Made by a program: the position numbers and the translations under genes. From the NCBI GenBank assembly GCA_033060915.1, contig CM065377.1:53634183-53698182 (forward strand): 64,000 nucleotides of DNA, written 5' to 3'. A model generated the notes under the pieces. It was not told the origin of the DNA and searched no databases. It saw only the letters and a program-made list of their open reading frames with translations. Within the stretch, counting starts at the first letter, position 1; each line of letters begins with the position of its first letter. Of this stretch, positions 37,241 through 49,600 are shown piece after piece. This DNA is from Euryodendron excelsum (Eukaryota > Streptophyta > Magnoliopsida > Ericales > Pentaphylacaceae).

Positions 37241-37590
37241 TGGTTAACTTGACCCTAATTATCCCATCCTAGGTTAACTCGACCCTAGTTGTCTAATCCC
37301 AGGTTAACTTGACCCTAGTTGTCCAACTCTAGGTTAACTTGACCTTAGTTAACCAACCCTAGGTTAACTTTACCCTAGTTCACTTACCCTAGGTTAACCT
37401 AACCCTAGGTCATCCTAACCTTATGTTAACCCTATCCTAGTTAGCTAGCCCTAGGCCACCTTAACCTTAGGTTAACTTAACCCAAGTTGGTTAACCAAAG
37501 GTTGTCGTAACCCTAGGTTAAACCAACCCAAGTTAGTTAACCTTAGGTCATCCCTAACCGTAGGCCAACCCAACCTAGGTTGGTACATTT
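37241..37590. repeat. 30-bp tandem array inside the solo LTR
   Basis: aggttaactt-type boxes recur at 37241, 37271, 37301, 37331, 37361 and 37391, an exact 30-base period, with gaccctagtt between them. The array then degenerates through ccctaggtcatcc variants to about 37590. It has no counterpart in the left LTR of the enclosing element at the same position. Confidence 0.88.
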
Positions 37591-38472
37591 CAAGGTTCTA
37601 ACTCTTAGACCCTTTTCTAAATAATCATTCAATTTTTAAACTATTCTCATAACCTATTTTTCTAATACCCCCTACTCTCATGATTTCAAAAAAACCAACT
37701 CCATAAACTCTTCAAATGTCCTTACACTCCATCTTCAAGACATTCCCAAAAATATTTTCAAAAGGTCACAAACCTAAGGTGTCCCTAACCCTCTCATGAT
37801 TAGGGATTTCAAGGACAAGTGATAAATCAATAACAATCTCTAAGGTTGTCCATATTAGGATTCCCAAACCCTTAGCCATTTCCAAAAACCACTTTCAAAA
37901 ATTAATTCATCAAAACATTCTAAAATCATGCCTCTAAGGTTTTCAAAACAAGACTTCAAAATCACTTTCAAGTTCTATTAAGTCATGCCAAAGCATTTTT
38001 CCAAAACTCCTTTAAGTTGATCCAAAAATATTTTCAAAACACTCCACCATCCACTTTCAAGTCAAAACTTCCAAGACCATAAAGAGTCTTTAACTACCAA
38101 GACCATAAAGAGTCTTTAACTCCCAAGACCTCAAAGTGTCTTAAACTTGTCCAAAGACCCCAAAGTGTTTTCAACTTTTCAAAGGCCCTAATGCGCCTAT
38201 TTTTCATCGGGCTCTTGCCCGAACTACGAATGACCTGATTCTCGCCAAATGAGACACGTAGGCAACCTAAAATGGTGCGGTCATAACTTTTGTTTCAACT
38301 TCAATTCCTTTTTTCAAAAATTCCAATCACTTCAAAATTTCTATTCCAAACTCTTTCAAAACCCCCATTATTTTCAAACTTCTTCCAAAAATTTACATCC
38401 TGCATCATCTATCCGAAAAGTGATGACTAAACCCTGTTTTCAAAATTCTAAAGTGGATATTAAGTGGACAAT

Positions 38473-39938
38473 TGATCGCTCCTGAATAGTGCAATTTATA
38501 TCCGCCAATATACGGTTGCGATGCAGTAATAATATCTCGATAAGTCCGAGGTCGAACCACAAAGAATATGGATGGAATATAGTAGAACTCACTTTGGGAA
38601 AGTAGAACTCTCAAGAAAAATAACTATAGAATGTAAAGGAAAATCTTGATTTGAGATTTGGTTTGAGAAATTATTTTAGGTAATGAAAATAAATTTATAC
38701 TAAGAAAACTTGATTAAATAGCAATAAGCAAAAGGTCTTGGCAGGATTGATCCAATTAATAGGCCTACAAGTAGGTCTCCAAGATAGCTGTGGGTAAAAA
38801 ATCTCAAGATTTGATTACCCTTTTGGAGTTGATATTCAGTTAGTTACTAGTGTTCATACTAGGGTCCCATTCATACCTGTCCCAGTTTATAAACCTGTCT
38901 ACAAAGTATTTTTGAAGCTTAATCAAGAACAGTAGATTTCTAAAGTACTCTTAATAGGAATATATATGCAATTATAATCAATATCTTTATTAGAAATTCT
39001 AGGTATACGTATCCATGCTTGCATATCAGTCTATACATACACACTAGATATGATCAAGAATACTATTTTCGAAGATATTCATGGGCAAGAAAATAAATCT
39101 TGGTTCAAGTTCTTGGAATCTTGAAAAATAAATAACTATCTTGAATTTCTACATGTAACCTACTTACCCTTTTCAATCCATGCCAAGGAAAAGATTTAGC
39201 AACTTGAAGCCATAAGAAAGCACATGAAAATTCTATTGAAGGCTTGCAACAATGGAAAGAACATCCAATCTTGAATATAAAGAAAAACTGAATAATAAAA
39301 AAAATTAGGGTTCTTGAAAGGTATAAAGATCTTTAAAACTACTCCTACTCCTAAAACTACTCTAATTCTAGGGTTTCCTAACTCTCTATAAAGTTTTCTA
39401 ACTCTCTCCTCTTTAAAAAGAACTCCTATGGGCTTAAAAAGACATTAATTTTACCCTAACAGGTTTTTGGCCCGCGGAGGAGGGCGTCCGGACGGCTTTC
39501 GGATGGCCTTCCATACTTAGAAAAATTTTCACAGTTTCACCAACACGGCTACTGCCCGTCTGGACGGCCCGTCTGGGTAGGTCCCCGGATGGCTAGGATG
39601 CCTTCACGAAAGTTGTAGATCTCGAAAAGTTGTATGGAATCGACATATTATGGGCCCTAATAACCTTCTTGATTTGAGAGATATGGCCTTCCAAAGTTTC
39701 AGCTCCGCGTGCTTTAGCAGCTTGTACCACAGCTTTAGCAGCTTGTGTCTTGCCAGCAACCTCTTGAAACCTATGATCAAATTGCGTTCGAAATCACTCC
39801 ATTTAAGCTCAAAACCTATACAAAGCATAATAAACTTAGTTAATACTAAAACCTAACTAAAAACACATATAAAATCATAAACTAACACTAACAAAGCACT
39901 AGTTAAGGCCTTATAATTACATTTTTGAAGCACAATCA
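38473..39938 (-). repeat. 3' LTR of the LARD-like element
   Basis: Plus-strand start TGATCGCTCC, end GAAGCACAATCA. It differs from the 5' LTR at about nine positions in the first 100 bases, almost all transitions, then fewer. It carries an extra copy of about 21 bases (the agctttagcagcttgt repeat near 39711-39748), which accounts for much of its extra length. A GC-rich cluster of ggacgg/cgtcc motifs lies at 39470-39600. Confidence 0.9.
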
Positions 39939-42556
39939 CACCCCCCCAACTAGATTTTTGCTAGTCCCTAGCAAACTACTAAAACCAATAACATAATCTC
40001 TACTTTCGTAAGAGTCACGAATTCATTTAACCTATGCATCAAGCCTTTAAACCCCTAGGTTACCCCTAGTGGACGAGTGATGTCTCGTGAGGGCTTACAA
40101 TGATAAATACTCACAAACATCTATCCATGTAATGTCAATATGATATCAAAGAACATGAAACATGTATTAACCTCATTCAAGTCAAGTCTCAATCCACATA
40201 GATTATGAGTCATTGCAAAGTAAAGGCATAAAGCATTGAAGAAATAGAATACATTGAAGTATACTACCCATGACATATAACTCTAATGTTTCATAACTCG
40301 TATGATTATGTCTCTTATGCTTTGATCCCAAGTCTCACAAGGCATACACTCAACTTTGAACATGAACACACAGGGTCTCTCAATGGAAAGCTCATTTTAA
40401 GAGTAAATATACAAGACACACAAGTAAAGCAATTCCGAATAAAAACGGATAAATTGTAAGTGTATCGACTTGGCATAGCTTTATAAAAAAAAATTTACTG
40501 CTCAAGCACAATTAGATAATTGAAATTGATGACTTATACACAACTGAATTGAAGATTTATGTAATTCCGGATATTACGGCCATGTGAAAGAAGAGCCAAA
40601 AATGAGGACAAAAGAAGATATAACGAAACTCAACATATGCATTGCGCACTACACATGATGGTCAATAAACACACACTTCCCGATTTCCAACTTTACAATA
40701 ATCTTAGACTTTTCAACTTCCTTCACTTCTTTTTCATTTGAATTTTTTTTCTCTTTTTTTTTCAACTCCTTTTCATCCCTTTCTTTTCTTTTCTTTTCAA
40801 CTCCATACATTTTTAACTTCACCAATACATAAGCAATGCACCAACTCCGAAATTTAGCATTGAAAAATTTTAAAGCTCATGTATATATAAATATTGAGAA
40901 AGAAATATAAACATGAATGGCTCAATGAAATGAAATGGCCTTTACTTTTATAATTCGAAAATCGCATTAAATCAAAACTTCAAGAGTGTATAAGACGTCA
41001 ACAACTCCAACTAGTACTCAACATGTAAACCAAAATCAAGCATAATGAAGCTATTCAATGAATAAAAATCAATAAAATAACATTGAGTACATATAAATCA
41101 CTCTCAAAAGGCAATAAATAAACTCTAAAGCTCACAAGGTATAAAATCTCCACCTTATAAGGACATGCATGCACAAGAGAGAAATATAGAAAGATCATAT
41201 ACCATACTAGTGCACAACAATGTAAACTCTCTCTTATAATGGTTTTACGACAAAAGCTTGCAATGCATCACAACATCCAAGGTGAATCAATCATCAACTC
41301 AAACTTAGTCCAATGCATGACTCAAAATATCCTCGACATCATAAGCGCATTGACATGAATATAGATATGGTTTCTTAAGATAATACCCAACACTTCTAAT
41401 CGTAACAATAAACATAAAGAGTATATGGAATAATGTGAGAAATACAAACCAAAGTACCGAACCATATGATACATCAAAACTTTACCGAAAACTTCCAAGT
41501 GTCAAAAAGGTAGATCAATCATGAACTAATACCTGAAAATTACTCAATAAAGCATAACAAGGTTTGATAGAATAGAACTATTTTTGAATTTTTTTTTTTA
41601 AACAAAAGAACAAAACAAAACCAAAAAAAACTAATAGGCTCCCTTCCCCCTAACTAGAATGATGCAATGTCCTCAATGCATTAAATAAAGAGAATAAACA
41701 TTGAATGCAATTAAATGGTGGGAGAAGAGAAAATAGGGTGCCTTATGCACCCCAAGAACAAAGAAAAATCTAAGGAGATAAACTACAGAAAATCAAGAGG
41801 ATTGTTGAATTTTTAGGTATGTGCAGACAGTTTTGACACTCTTCAATAAAACAGTCATATCTCTCTCCACAGGAAAGCAAATCATGCTCCGTTTTTTTTG
41901 TTGGAAAATAGATTTATAGACCTTTCCATCCATATAAGATTTGCATCCTAATTCACTTCCAGTAGATTCAGATTTCATTGTAAAGTTGGCTAAAAAAACA
42001 GGGTCTGCATTTTATTTTTTTTGAAACTGGACAACCCTTTTGTTTTGCCTAAAGCACCCCCAACTTAGAATGAGAAAACAAACTAAGAAAACAAATATTA
42101 AAAAAAATTACTCCTATTCCTACACAAATGAGAGAAAGAAAAAAAAACTAAGAAAACAAATAAACAAAACAACTACTCCTATTCCTACTTAATTTTTAGA
42201 GAGAATCACCCAATGCCACAATCATAAAAGATAGCTAAAGAAGATACCGTAATGCTATGATAGTTGCATATGAAATTAATCCTCTCAACTTAGGCCTTCA
42301 AGAGAGATTCAAACAATTGCAAGAACCTTAGAAGAAGAATCAGAAATCATACTCAAATTTATCAATACATACGATTATTCGTTGTTATATCTAACATTGC
42401 AACTCATAGTAAAAAAATAAAAATAAAATAAAAACCAAAAAATTAAAATTAAAAACTAAACTACAAAGCATTGAGTACAAAGTCAACTAATACCACATCG
42501 TGGTATGGCTTCAAAGTTTGGCCTTAGCTCATTCATTAGTAATTCATAATAAGGAT
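39939..42556 (-). other. Non-coding interior of the LARD-like element
   Basis: Begins with the PPT (cccccccaac on plus) and continues as AT-rich DNA with long stop-dense stretches. I see no protein motif. Poly-T and CT-rich segments at 40746-40800 and A-rich segments at 42410-42470 dominate. Confidence 0.6.
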
Positions 42557-43087
42557 TCAACAAATAAGAAGCAATTGAATTCTGGGATCCTTATTTAGCT
42601 CTTGGCCACAAGTCTTGTACAAGGAAGATTGTGAAGGAGTTATGTAGTCATGCACTAAGATGTAAGGACTCACTTCCCTATGTATTTCTATGTTTTCTTC
42701 TCTATTTTCACTCTCTATCTCCCTAGGCTCTTCCTTTATCTCACTTTGAACCTTATTAGGTTCATCTTTCTCACTAACCTCCTCCTTGACCTTATACTCA
42801 CTCACCCTAGAAGTGTCCTCCCTATGTGTAGACTCATCCGGATAGATAATTATATCAATGACTTCCTCATTCCTAAGGGTGTTAGTGGTGGCTTGAAATT
42901 GCTCATAGTCAATATTAGGATTAGTGAGATACTCTTTTGTGTGGGCGATGCTAGTGGGGCTAGGTAGAAGTTGAGGTAGAGAAGGAGACTCACCATTCTC
43001 TTGAACACACAAGCTTTGTGTTAAAAGACTCTTAAGATCATCTAGTTTGTCGGCCATCCTAGAGTTCCACTCTAGTTGGGATTGCAT
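42557..43087 (-). CDS. Uncharacterised ORF in the LARD-like element
   Basis: The first ATG is at 43087, giving 176 residues that start MQSQLEWNSRMADKLDDL; the frame is open a few codons further upstream. The protein is acidic, glutamate- and serine-rich (EEVSEKDEPNKVQ, IKEEPREIESENREEN), with a heptad-like N-terminus that could form a coiled coil. It lies about 790 bases downstream of the PBS, where a gag would start, but shows no capsid or zinc-knuckle motif. It could be a gag remnant or a chance open frame. Function unknown. Confidence 0.45.
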   Translation of the reverse strand: MQSQLEWNSRMADKLDDLKSLLTQSLCVQENGESPSLPQLLPSPTSIAHTKEYLTNPNIDYEQFQATTNTLRNEEVIDIIIYPDESTHREDTSRVSEYKVKEEVSEKDEPNKVQSEIKEEPREIESENREENIEIHREVSPYILVHDYITPSQSSLYKTCGQELNKDPRIQLLLIC

Positions 43088-43854
43088 GAATTGTGACAAG
43101 GTATCATAATCATAGGTTTCCTCTTGATATTGATAGACATCACAAGCTTGTGATTCATAAGGTAGAGGTGGGGGTTGGTATTGTTGAGGGCTTGAAGTTC
43201 CCTCATTACTCCAATTAAGGTTGGGATGTTACCACCCCAAATCATAGGTTTCCACATATGGAGTGTCTTCTAGTGACCCTGTGTGTGGTGTTTGATAATA
43301 ATTAAAATCTTGTGGGTAATATGATTGGTCATGTTGTCGAGAGTATGATACACTCTCATTCATCCAATTGTAGTGTGAGTGATTTTGCCACCCCAGATGG
43401 TAAGTTTCAGAGTAGGGAGTGTATGTTTATCTAGATACATTCAAATAATCCCCAATAGTTCGGTATGGCGGGACTTGTGCCTCCTCATAATTATACCTAC
43501 TCATATTATTATCATAAACATCCATTGTCATGTTCTCAAAGTTACTAGACCTATCCTCCAATCTCCGCATATTTATACCACCAATTCACAATTAATTACT
43601 CCTCCCAATCTCCACTAGAAATCTCCCAACTAAAGAAAATAAATAAATAAACAAATCTAACTAAAAATAAAAATAGAAAAAATAAACAAATAAATAGAAA
43701 AAAAAATATGCATGCAAATTAAAAAGGGATGGAACGAGTATACCCAAGCAAGATAAATGTTGAGTTGCCTCGTTTTTGGTAGAATGATTGATGAAGTTGC
43801 TTTTTCCAGAATCGGTTTCTCCAAAGATCGCCACACCAACGCCAATCGTAAGTT

Positions 43855-43872
43855 TCTCCGGCAACGACGCCA
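43855..43872 (-). other. Primer binding site of the LARD-like element
   Basis: On the minus strand the sequence just after the 5' LTR reads TGGCGTCGTTGCCGGAGA, five bases from the LTR end. It starts with the TGG that pairs with a tRNA 3' CCA and matches the PBS block seen in Athila/Tat-type elements. Confidence 0.8.
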
Positions 43873-43877
43873 AAAAC

Positions 43878-45316
43878 CGATCGCTCCTGAATAGTGCAAT
43901 TTATTTCCGTCAGTGTACGGTTGCGATGCAATAATGATATCTCGGTAAGTCCGAGGTCGAACCATAGAGAATATGGATGGAATATAGTAGAACTCACTTT
44001 GGGAAAGTAGAACTCTCAAGAAAAACAACTATAAAATGTAAAGGAAAATTTTGATTTGAGATTTGGTTTGAGAAATTATTTTAGGCAATGAAAATAAATT
44101 TATACTAAGAAAACTTGATTAAATAGCAATAAGCAAAAGGTCTTGGCAGGATTGATCCAGTTAATAGGCCTACAAGTAGGTCTCCAAGATAGCTGTGAGT
44201 AAAGAATCTCAAGATTTAATTACCCTTTTGGAGTTGATATTCAGTTAGTTACTAGTGTTCATACCAGGGTCCCATTCATACCTGTCTCAGTTTGTAAACC
44301 TATCCACAAAGTATGTTTGAAGCTTAATCAAGAACAGTAGATTTCTAAAGTACTCTTAATAGGAATATATATGCAATTATAATCAATATTCTTATCATAA
44401 ATTCTAGGTATACGTATCCCTGCTTGCATATCAGTCTATACATATATGCTAGATATGATCAAGAATATTGTTTTCGAAGATATTCATGGGCAAGAAAATA
44501 AATCTTGGTTCAAGTTCTTGGAATCTTGAAAAATAAATAACTATCTTGAATTTCTATATGTAACCTACTTACCCTTTTCAATCCATACCAAGGAAAAGAT
44601 TTAGCAACTTGAAGCCATAAGAAAGCACATGAAAATTCTATTGAAGGCTTACAACAATGGAAAGAACATCCAATCTTGAATATAAAGAAAAAACTGAATA
44701 ATAACAAAAATTAGGGTTCTTGAAAGGTATAAAGATCTTTAAAACCACTCCTACTCCTAAAACTACTCTAATTCTAGGGTTTCCTAACTCTCTATAAAGT
44801 TTTCTAACTCTCTCCTCTTTAAGAAGAACTCCTATGGGCTTAAAAAGACCTTAATTTTACCCTAATAGGTTTTTGGCCCGCGGAGGGGGGCGTCTGGACG
44901 GCTTCCGAACGGCCTTCCATACTTAGAAAAATTTTCACAGTTTCATCAACACGGTTACAGCCCGTCCGGATGGGTCCTCGGATGGTCAGGATACCTTCAC
45001 AAAAGTTGTAGATCTCAAAACGTTGTATGGAATCGACATATTATAGGCCCTAATAGCCTTCTTAGTTTGAGAGATATGGCCTTCCAAAGTTTCAGCTCCG
45101 CGTGCTTTAGCAACTTGTACCTTGCCAGCAACCTCTTGAAACCTATGATCAAATTGCATTTGAAATCACTCCATTTAAGCTCAAAACCTATAAAAAGCAT
45201 AATAAACTTAGTTAGTACTAAAACCTAACTAAAAACACATATAAAATCATAAACTAACACTAACAATAACAAAGCACTAGTTAAGGCCTTATAATTACAT
45301 TTTTTAAGCACAATCA
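43878..45316 (-). repeat. 5' LTR of the LARD-like element
   Basis: Partner of 38473-39938. Its plus-strand start is CGATCGCTCC, so the terminal T has changed to C and the canonical CA end of the LTR is lost in this copy. It ends CACAATCA, followed by the target duplication acaat. Confidence 0.9.
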
Positions 45317-45797
45317 ACAATGGTAACTGGTTATTCTAGTAAATGAACAAAGGGTGATTAGACATGTAGGTACCGAAAGGGCAAGGTAGGGTGACGCTCT
45401 TAGGATATCTTCCCTCTACATATCCAACTCCCGAATCATAGATTTCTGTTTTCAAAAGAGCAAAATGGAGTTATTTTCCAAAACGGCTTAAATCTTTCCA
45501 AATGTTGCCAAACAACCAATTTTCTTAAAAACCCTCTCTTGAGGGAGTTTTCAAAACCTTTTTCAAAAACCCTAAGTTTAATCTTCAAATTAACACTTAG
45601 TTTTAGGTGCCCTAACTCACCTTAATCCAGTTAGGTGGCGACTCCTATCTTTTTAGAAAGCCCTTAGTCAAACCAATTTTCAAATCTAGTCGCACTTGTT
45701 CTTTTAGGAGGATGAGTTCTAGTGACAGAGTTCCGTGCTTTAGGGTCTCCGAGCCGAAAGGACCTTGAACACCCAAAAACCGAGGCGCGACAGTAGG

Positions 45798-46642
45798 TTT
45801 TATGCAAGGGAGAGCGATCTTTGCGTCACTCTCTATGGGTTAATCATATGCATGAGAATGCAATGACTTGAGTTGCTTTGGAACTCTTATTTTGAAATGG
45901 AATATTGAATGCATGAACATATATGCATAAAGTATAGAGAGAGAGAATGCAATTGTAAAGTAATATGTTTGCATGAGCATTTATACAAGCATTATAATAA
46001 CAGAAATAGACAAGGATAAAGCAAAGTAAAGCAGTCGCCCTTTCCTTCACAGTTTTGAAATTGACATGCGTGTCTTAAATCCAACAGTGGTTCGGCTATA
46101 CATGGTTTCTACATGAGTATGAGGTTGAGGATTCACTAATGCTTCTTAAGAAAGTTCGGTTCCCAGATTTTCAAACCTAGGTCCACTCCCCGAAGTGGTG
46201 CCATTATAGGTTAGTGATCCAAGCAGGAAAACCATCAAGAGGCCGTAGGTTAAGAAACTGACACAGCATCTGCCCACAACCAATATACTATTCCCCCTTC
46301 TAAGTAGAAAGGTCGTAACCAGATAAAGAATGCAAGTGCCTGTGCAGTGTGTGTGTGAAATTTTAAAAAACGAAGGAAAGGACCTAACAACTCCCATCCA
46401 TCCTGTCCATTCTATCCTATTCATTTATGACATACATAACAATTAATATGACACAAAAATAAAATGTGAACAAGGGTCCACCTACAAAAATAAAGATGCA
46501 AAAAGTCAATACTTTGATGACAAACTTAATGCAAGATTGAATGATTGAATATAAATTGAATACATGCTTTTGAAAACAGCTTTGAAAAGTTAGAGTTTAA
46601 AATTTTGAAGTGGATAGAATTGGACAAATTAATTAAAGGAGA
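45798..46642 (-). other. 5' leader of the 29.7 kb element with candidate PBS
   Basis: Resumes the leader after the solo LTR. On minus at 46203-46180 is TGGCACCACTTCGGGGAGTG, a PBS-like start followed by a palindromic block. If it is the primer site, the 440 bases between it and the recognisable LTR edge at 46643 would be a rearranged LTR end. Short GA and GT runs occur at 45938 and 46350. Confidence 0.4.
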
Positions 46643-49600
46643 ATAAACTTAAGGTTTTTGAAAGAGTTTTAGAAAACTTCCTCAAGAGAGGGTTTTTGGA
46701 AAACAACTTATTTGGCAACCTTTAGAAAGATTTAAGCCATTTTCGCAAATAACTCTGTTTTTGGTCTTTGAAAACAGTGATTCTAGGTTCGGAGGTTGGT
46801 TACGTATAGGGAAGATATACTAGGCTATCACCCTGTCCCACCCTTGCAGTACCTACATGTCTATTCACCCTAGGTTCGCTCATTTAGAATCTTCGATTAT
46901 CCATTGTCCAATTATATCCACTTTAAAAATTTTAGAAAGAGATTTGATATGATGCATGACATGTAAGTGTAAGAAAAAAATTTAATTTTGAAAATAGATT
47001 TGAAAAAAAGATTTGAAGTTTGAAAAAGGTTGTGGAAATTGAAAACTTGAAACAGGTTATGAAATTGGAAACTTGAAAAAAGTTATGACTGCACCCATGA
47101 GAGTTACCTGCGTATCCCTTTATTGGGAATCAAGTCAGTCATAGTTGGACTCTAGGTCTGATTGAAAATAGACACTTTGGGATTTTTGAATAGTTTGACT
47201 TGAAAAGGTTTGATTTGAAAAGGGTTTGATTTGAACTTTGAATAAAAGATTTGAAATTGAACTTTGTTTTGAAATCGAACCTGGATTTAAAATTAAACTT
47301 AGAATTGACTTTGATTTGAAGTTGAACTTGAAGATTTTAAAATTGATTTTGATTTGAAAATATTGAACTTTGAAGGAGAACTTGGACTTGAATCAGGAAA
47401 GATTGAGTTGAGCTTTGAAAATATCTTGACTTAGATTGAAGTTTAAAAATCATCTTGGTTAAGAAAAGAGTTGAAACTTCCTAACTTTGGGGTTAGGGTT
47501 GAATTAGGGTTTTGACATCTTAAGACCTTAGTAAGCTCTGGTTGAAGCATATAATTAAAATAGGAAGGTTTGATTTTAGAAAATTCCAATTTAGGAAAGA
47601 TTGGAAACGGTTTGATTTGATTTAGAAATACTTGACTTGGAATAGTTGGAAAATATTTAACTTGAATATTTGATTTGCAAGAATTTAGAAAATTAGGGTT
47701 TAGGAAAGATTGGATTTTAGAAAACTTTGAATTAGGAAAATTTCAAAATAAAAAAGTTCCATTCTAGGAAAATGCCAAATTAAGAAAGTTTCTATTTTAA
47801 GAAATAGTTGATTTTGAAAATATTTGAATTTGAAAAGATCCATTTAAGAAATATCTTGATTTAAGAAAGGTTTGAACTTAAAAAGACTTGAAATTTGAAA
47901 ATTAGATTTGAAAGTTTAAAATTATGAAAGTTTTGGAATTTGAAAAAATTTGATAAGTTGAATTTAGAAAGTTGAGATTTGAAAAGATTTGAAATTAGGA
48001 AAGGTTTGAAAGTTTGAAATTAAGAAAGATTGAAATTAGGAAAGATTATACTTAGGAAATATTTGATTCCTATTTCCTAAAATTGAAAAACTAGATTTTA
48101 TTTCCAAAAATAGTTGATTTTATTTTATTTTTAAAATTGAAGGATTTGATTTGGTTTCTTAAATTAGAAGATTTGATTTGACATGAAATTGGAAAGGTTT
48201 AGTTTTGAAAATCTTGGATTTATAGATCTAAGATTTGGTGGAAAAAGGAGTTTCGGAAATCTAAAATTTGATACAAAATAGGAAGTTATGATTTTAAGAA
48301 AGAAACTAGGGTTTCCTAATCATGGATTCTAAGGCTTGACTTGGATTTCAAGACAAAGAGTTTTTAAAAAGTAGATATTTGAAAATAGTTTTTAGGAAAT
48401 AGATTTGCAAAATCATTTAAATATGGACTTTTTCAAGTCTTTTGAATATCTCACTTTCCTAAAACGATTCTAACCATGAAAAGATTAGAACCATTCTAGG
48501 GTTATGATTTTGAAAATAAATAGGGTTTTGAAATATGGACCAAATGATCATATTGAATATAACACTTTCCTAAAATAACCCTAACCATTAAATGGCTAGA
48601 ATCACTACAGGGTTCTACTTTTGATAAAAACAATTTTGGATTTAAACCCAAAATTTGGATCTTGATGGTTATATTGAATAAAACACTTTCCCAAAACAAC
48701 TCTAAATATGGAATGGCTAGAATCATCCTAGGAGCGTGATTTTTAAAACTGGTTTGAAAGAAGGAGATTTTGAATGCAAGTTTTGAAAGGGAACTTTAAT
48801 GCAAGTTTGAAAACAATTTTGAATGCAATGCATAAACATGATAACTATAATGCAATAGGGTCGTGAACATACAAGGCTAGGTTTCACCACATAATCAAGG
48901 GGGTAGAACCCACACCATCAAAGATTGAACTAGAAGAAAGCCTCCAGCTTCAACAATCTTTCCTAAGCATGAATTGGGGAGCCTCTTGTTTCAAGCATAC
49001 AAGAAGAGGAGGTAGAAGATGGGGATTAAAATAGAAGAAAACCCAAGTGGGTTAGGAGGGAGAAGAGAGATGGGGGGATTACATAAAAGTAAATAGAAAA
49101 CCAACATCGTATTCTTCTTGCTTTGATTAGTTGATTTACTTTACTTGACTTAAATTTTGAGTGCTTTGAAGATACAACAATTGATCTTCAATGGATACTT
49201 GGAAGCTTGTGTTTGAGTGTATAAGATGTATAGAAATTAGGGTTTGAGTGTATGGAGGCTAGCACTTGAAAAGGCTTGAGGGAATTAGGGTTTGGAGAAA
49301 CTTCGAGCTCTGTTTTCAGAGAGACAAAGTTTCTGGACTGAATTTGTGAACCCTTTTTTATGCAGGGGGACGATCTGTATTTATAGACAACTGAAATGAC
49401 CTTGGCGACTATTGCAGTAGCGCCAAAGTAAAATTCCTATTGGTGTCATCAGGAGTGGTGCCAGGCCATTTATTGGCTTAGCGCCACTAGTAGTGGTATC
49501 AACCACTTAGGAAATTTTTTAGAGCGGCAAGAAATTTATATTTTGACCATTGGAACACAAGGCAAACAGATTTGGGTGTTTGTCCTAGTGACTACCTTGC

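Larger units (their letters stand above)
38473..45316 (-). mobile_element. LARD-like non-autonomous LTR retrotransposon, 6.8 kb
   Basis: Complete element with LTRs 38473-39938 (1466 bp) and 43878-45316 (1439 bp), flanked by the 5-bp duplication acaat (38468-38472 and 45317-45321). The PBS on minus at 43872-43855 begins TGGCGTCGTTGCCGG, next to the right LTR; the PPT (gttggggggg on minus) lies next to the left LTR. So it is transcribed from the minus strand. The internal 3.9 kb encodes no recognisable gag or pol, only one ORF of about 176-180 codons. Long LTRs with a non-coding interior fit the LARD class, and the TGGCGYCGTTGCCGG PBS is typical of Athila/Tat-related elements. Confidence 0.9.
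34002..45792 (+). mobile_element. Solo LTR of a related family, opposite orientation, itself interrupted
   Basis: Begins TGTAAGAATC at 34002 and ends GGCGCGACA at 45792, flanked by the 5-bp duplication gtagg on both sides. It aligns in reverse orientation to the 21306-25909 LTR along its length: the cggcaatctcc near its start, ttctggcgcccactagcccg at 34275, the gggttaggagggagaagag block near 36110 reversed, and the first 480 bases of that LTR reversed at 45340-45792. Without the 6844-bp insertion and its target duplication it is about 4.94 kb. No internal domain belongs to it, hence a solo LTR. Confidence 0.83.

Noticed and set aside
37241..37590. CCCTA-rich array considered as interstitial telomere sequence
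   Set aside because: The plant telomere unit is the 7-mer CCCTAAA. Here the period is 30 bases and the unit is not CCCTAAA; it is an LTR minisatellite.
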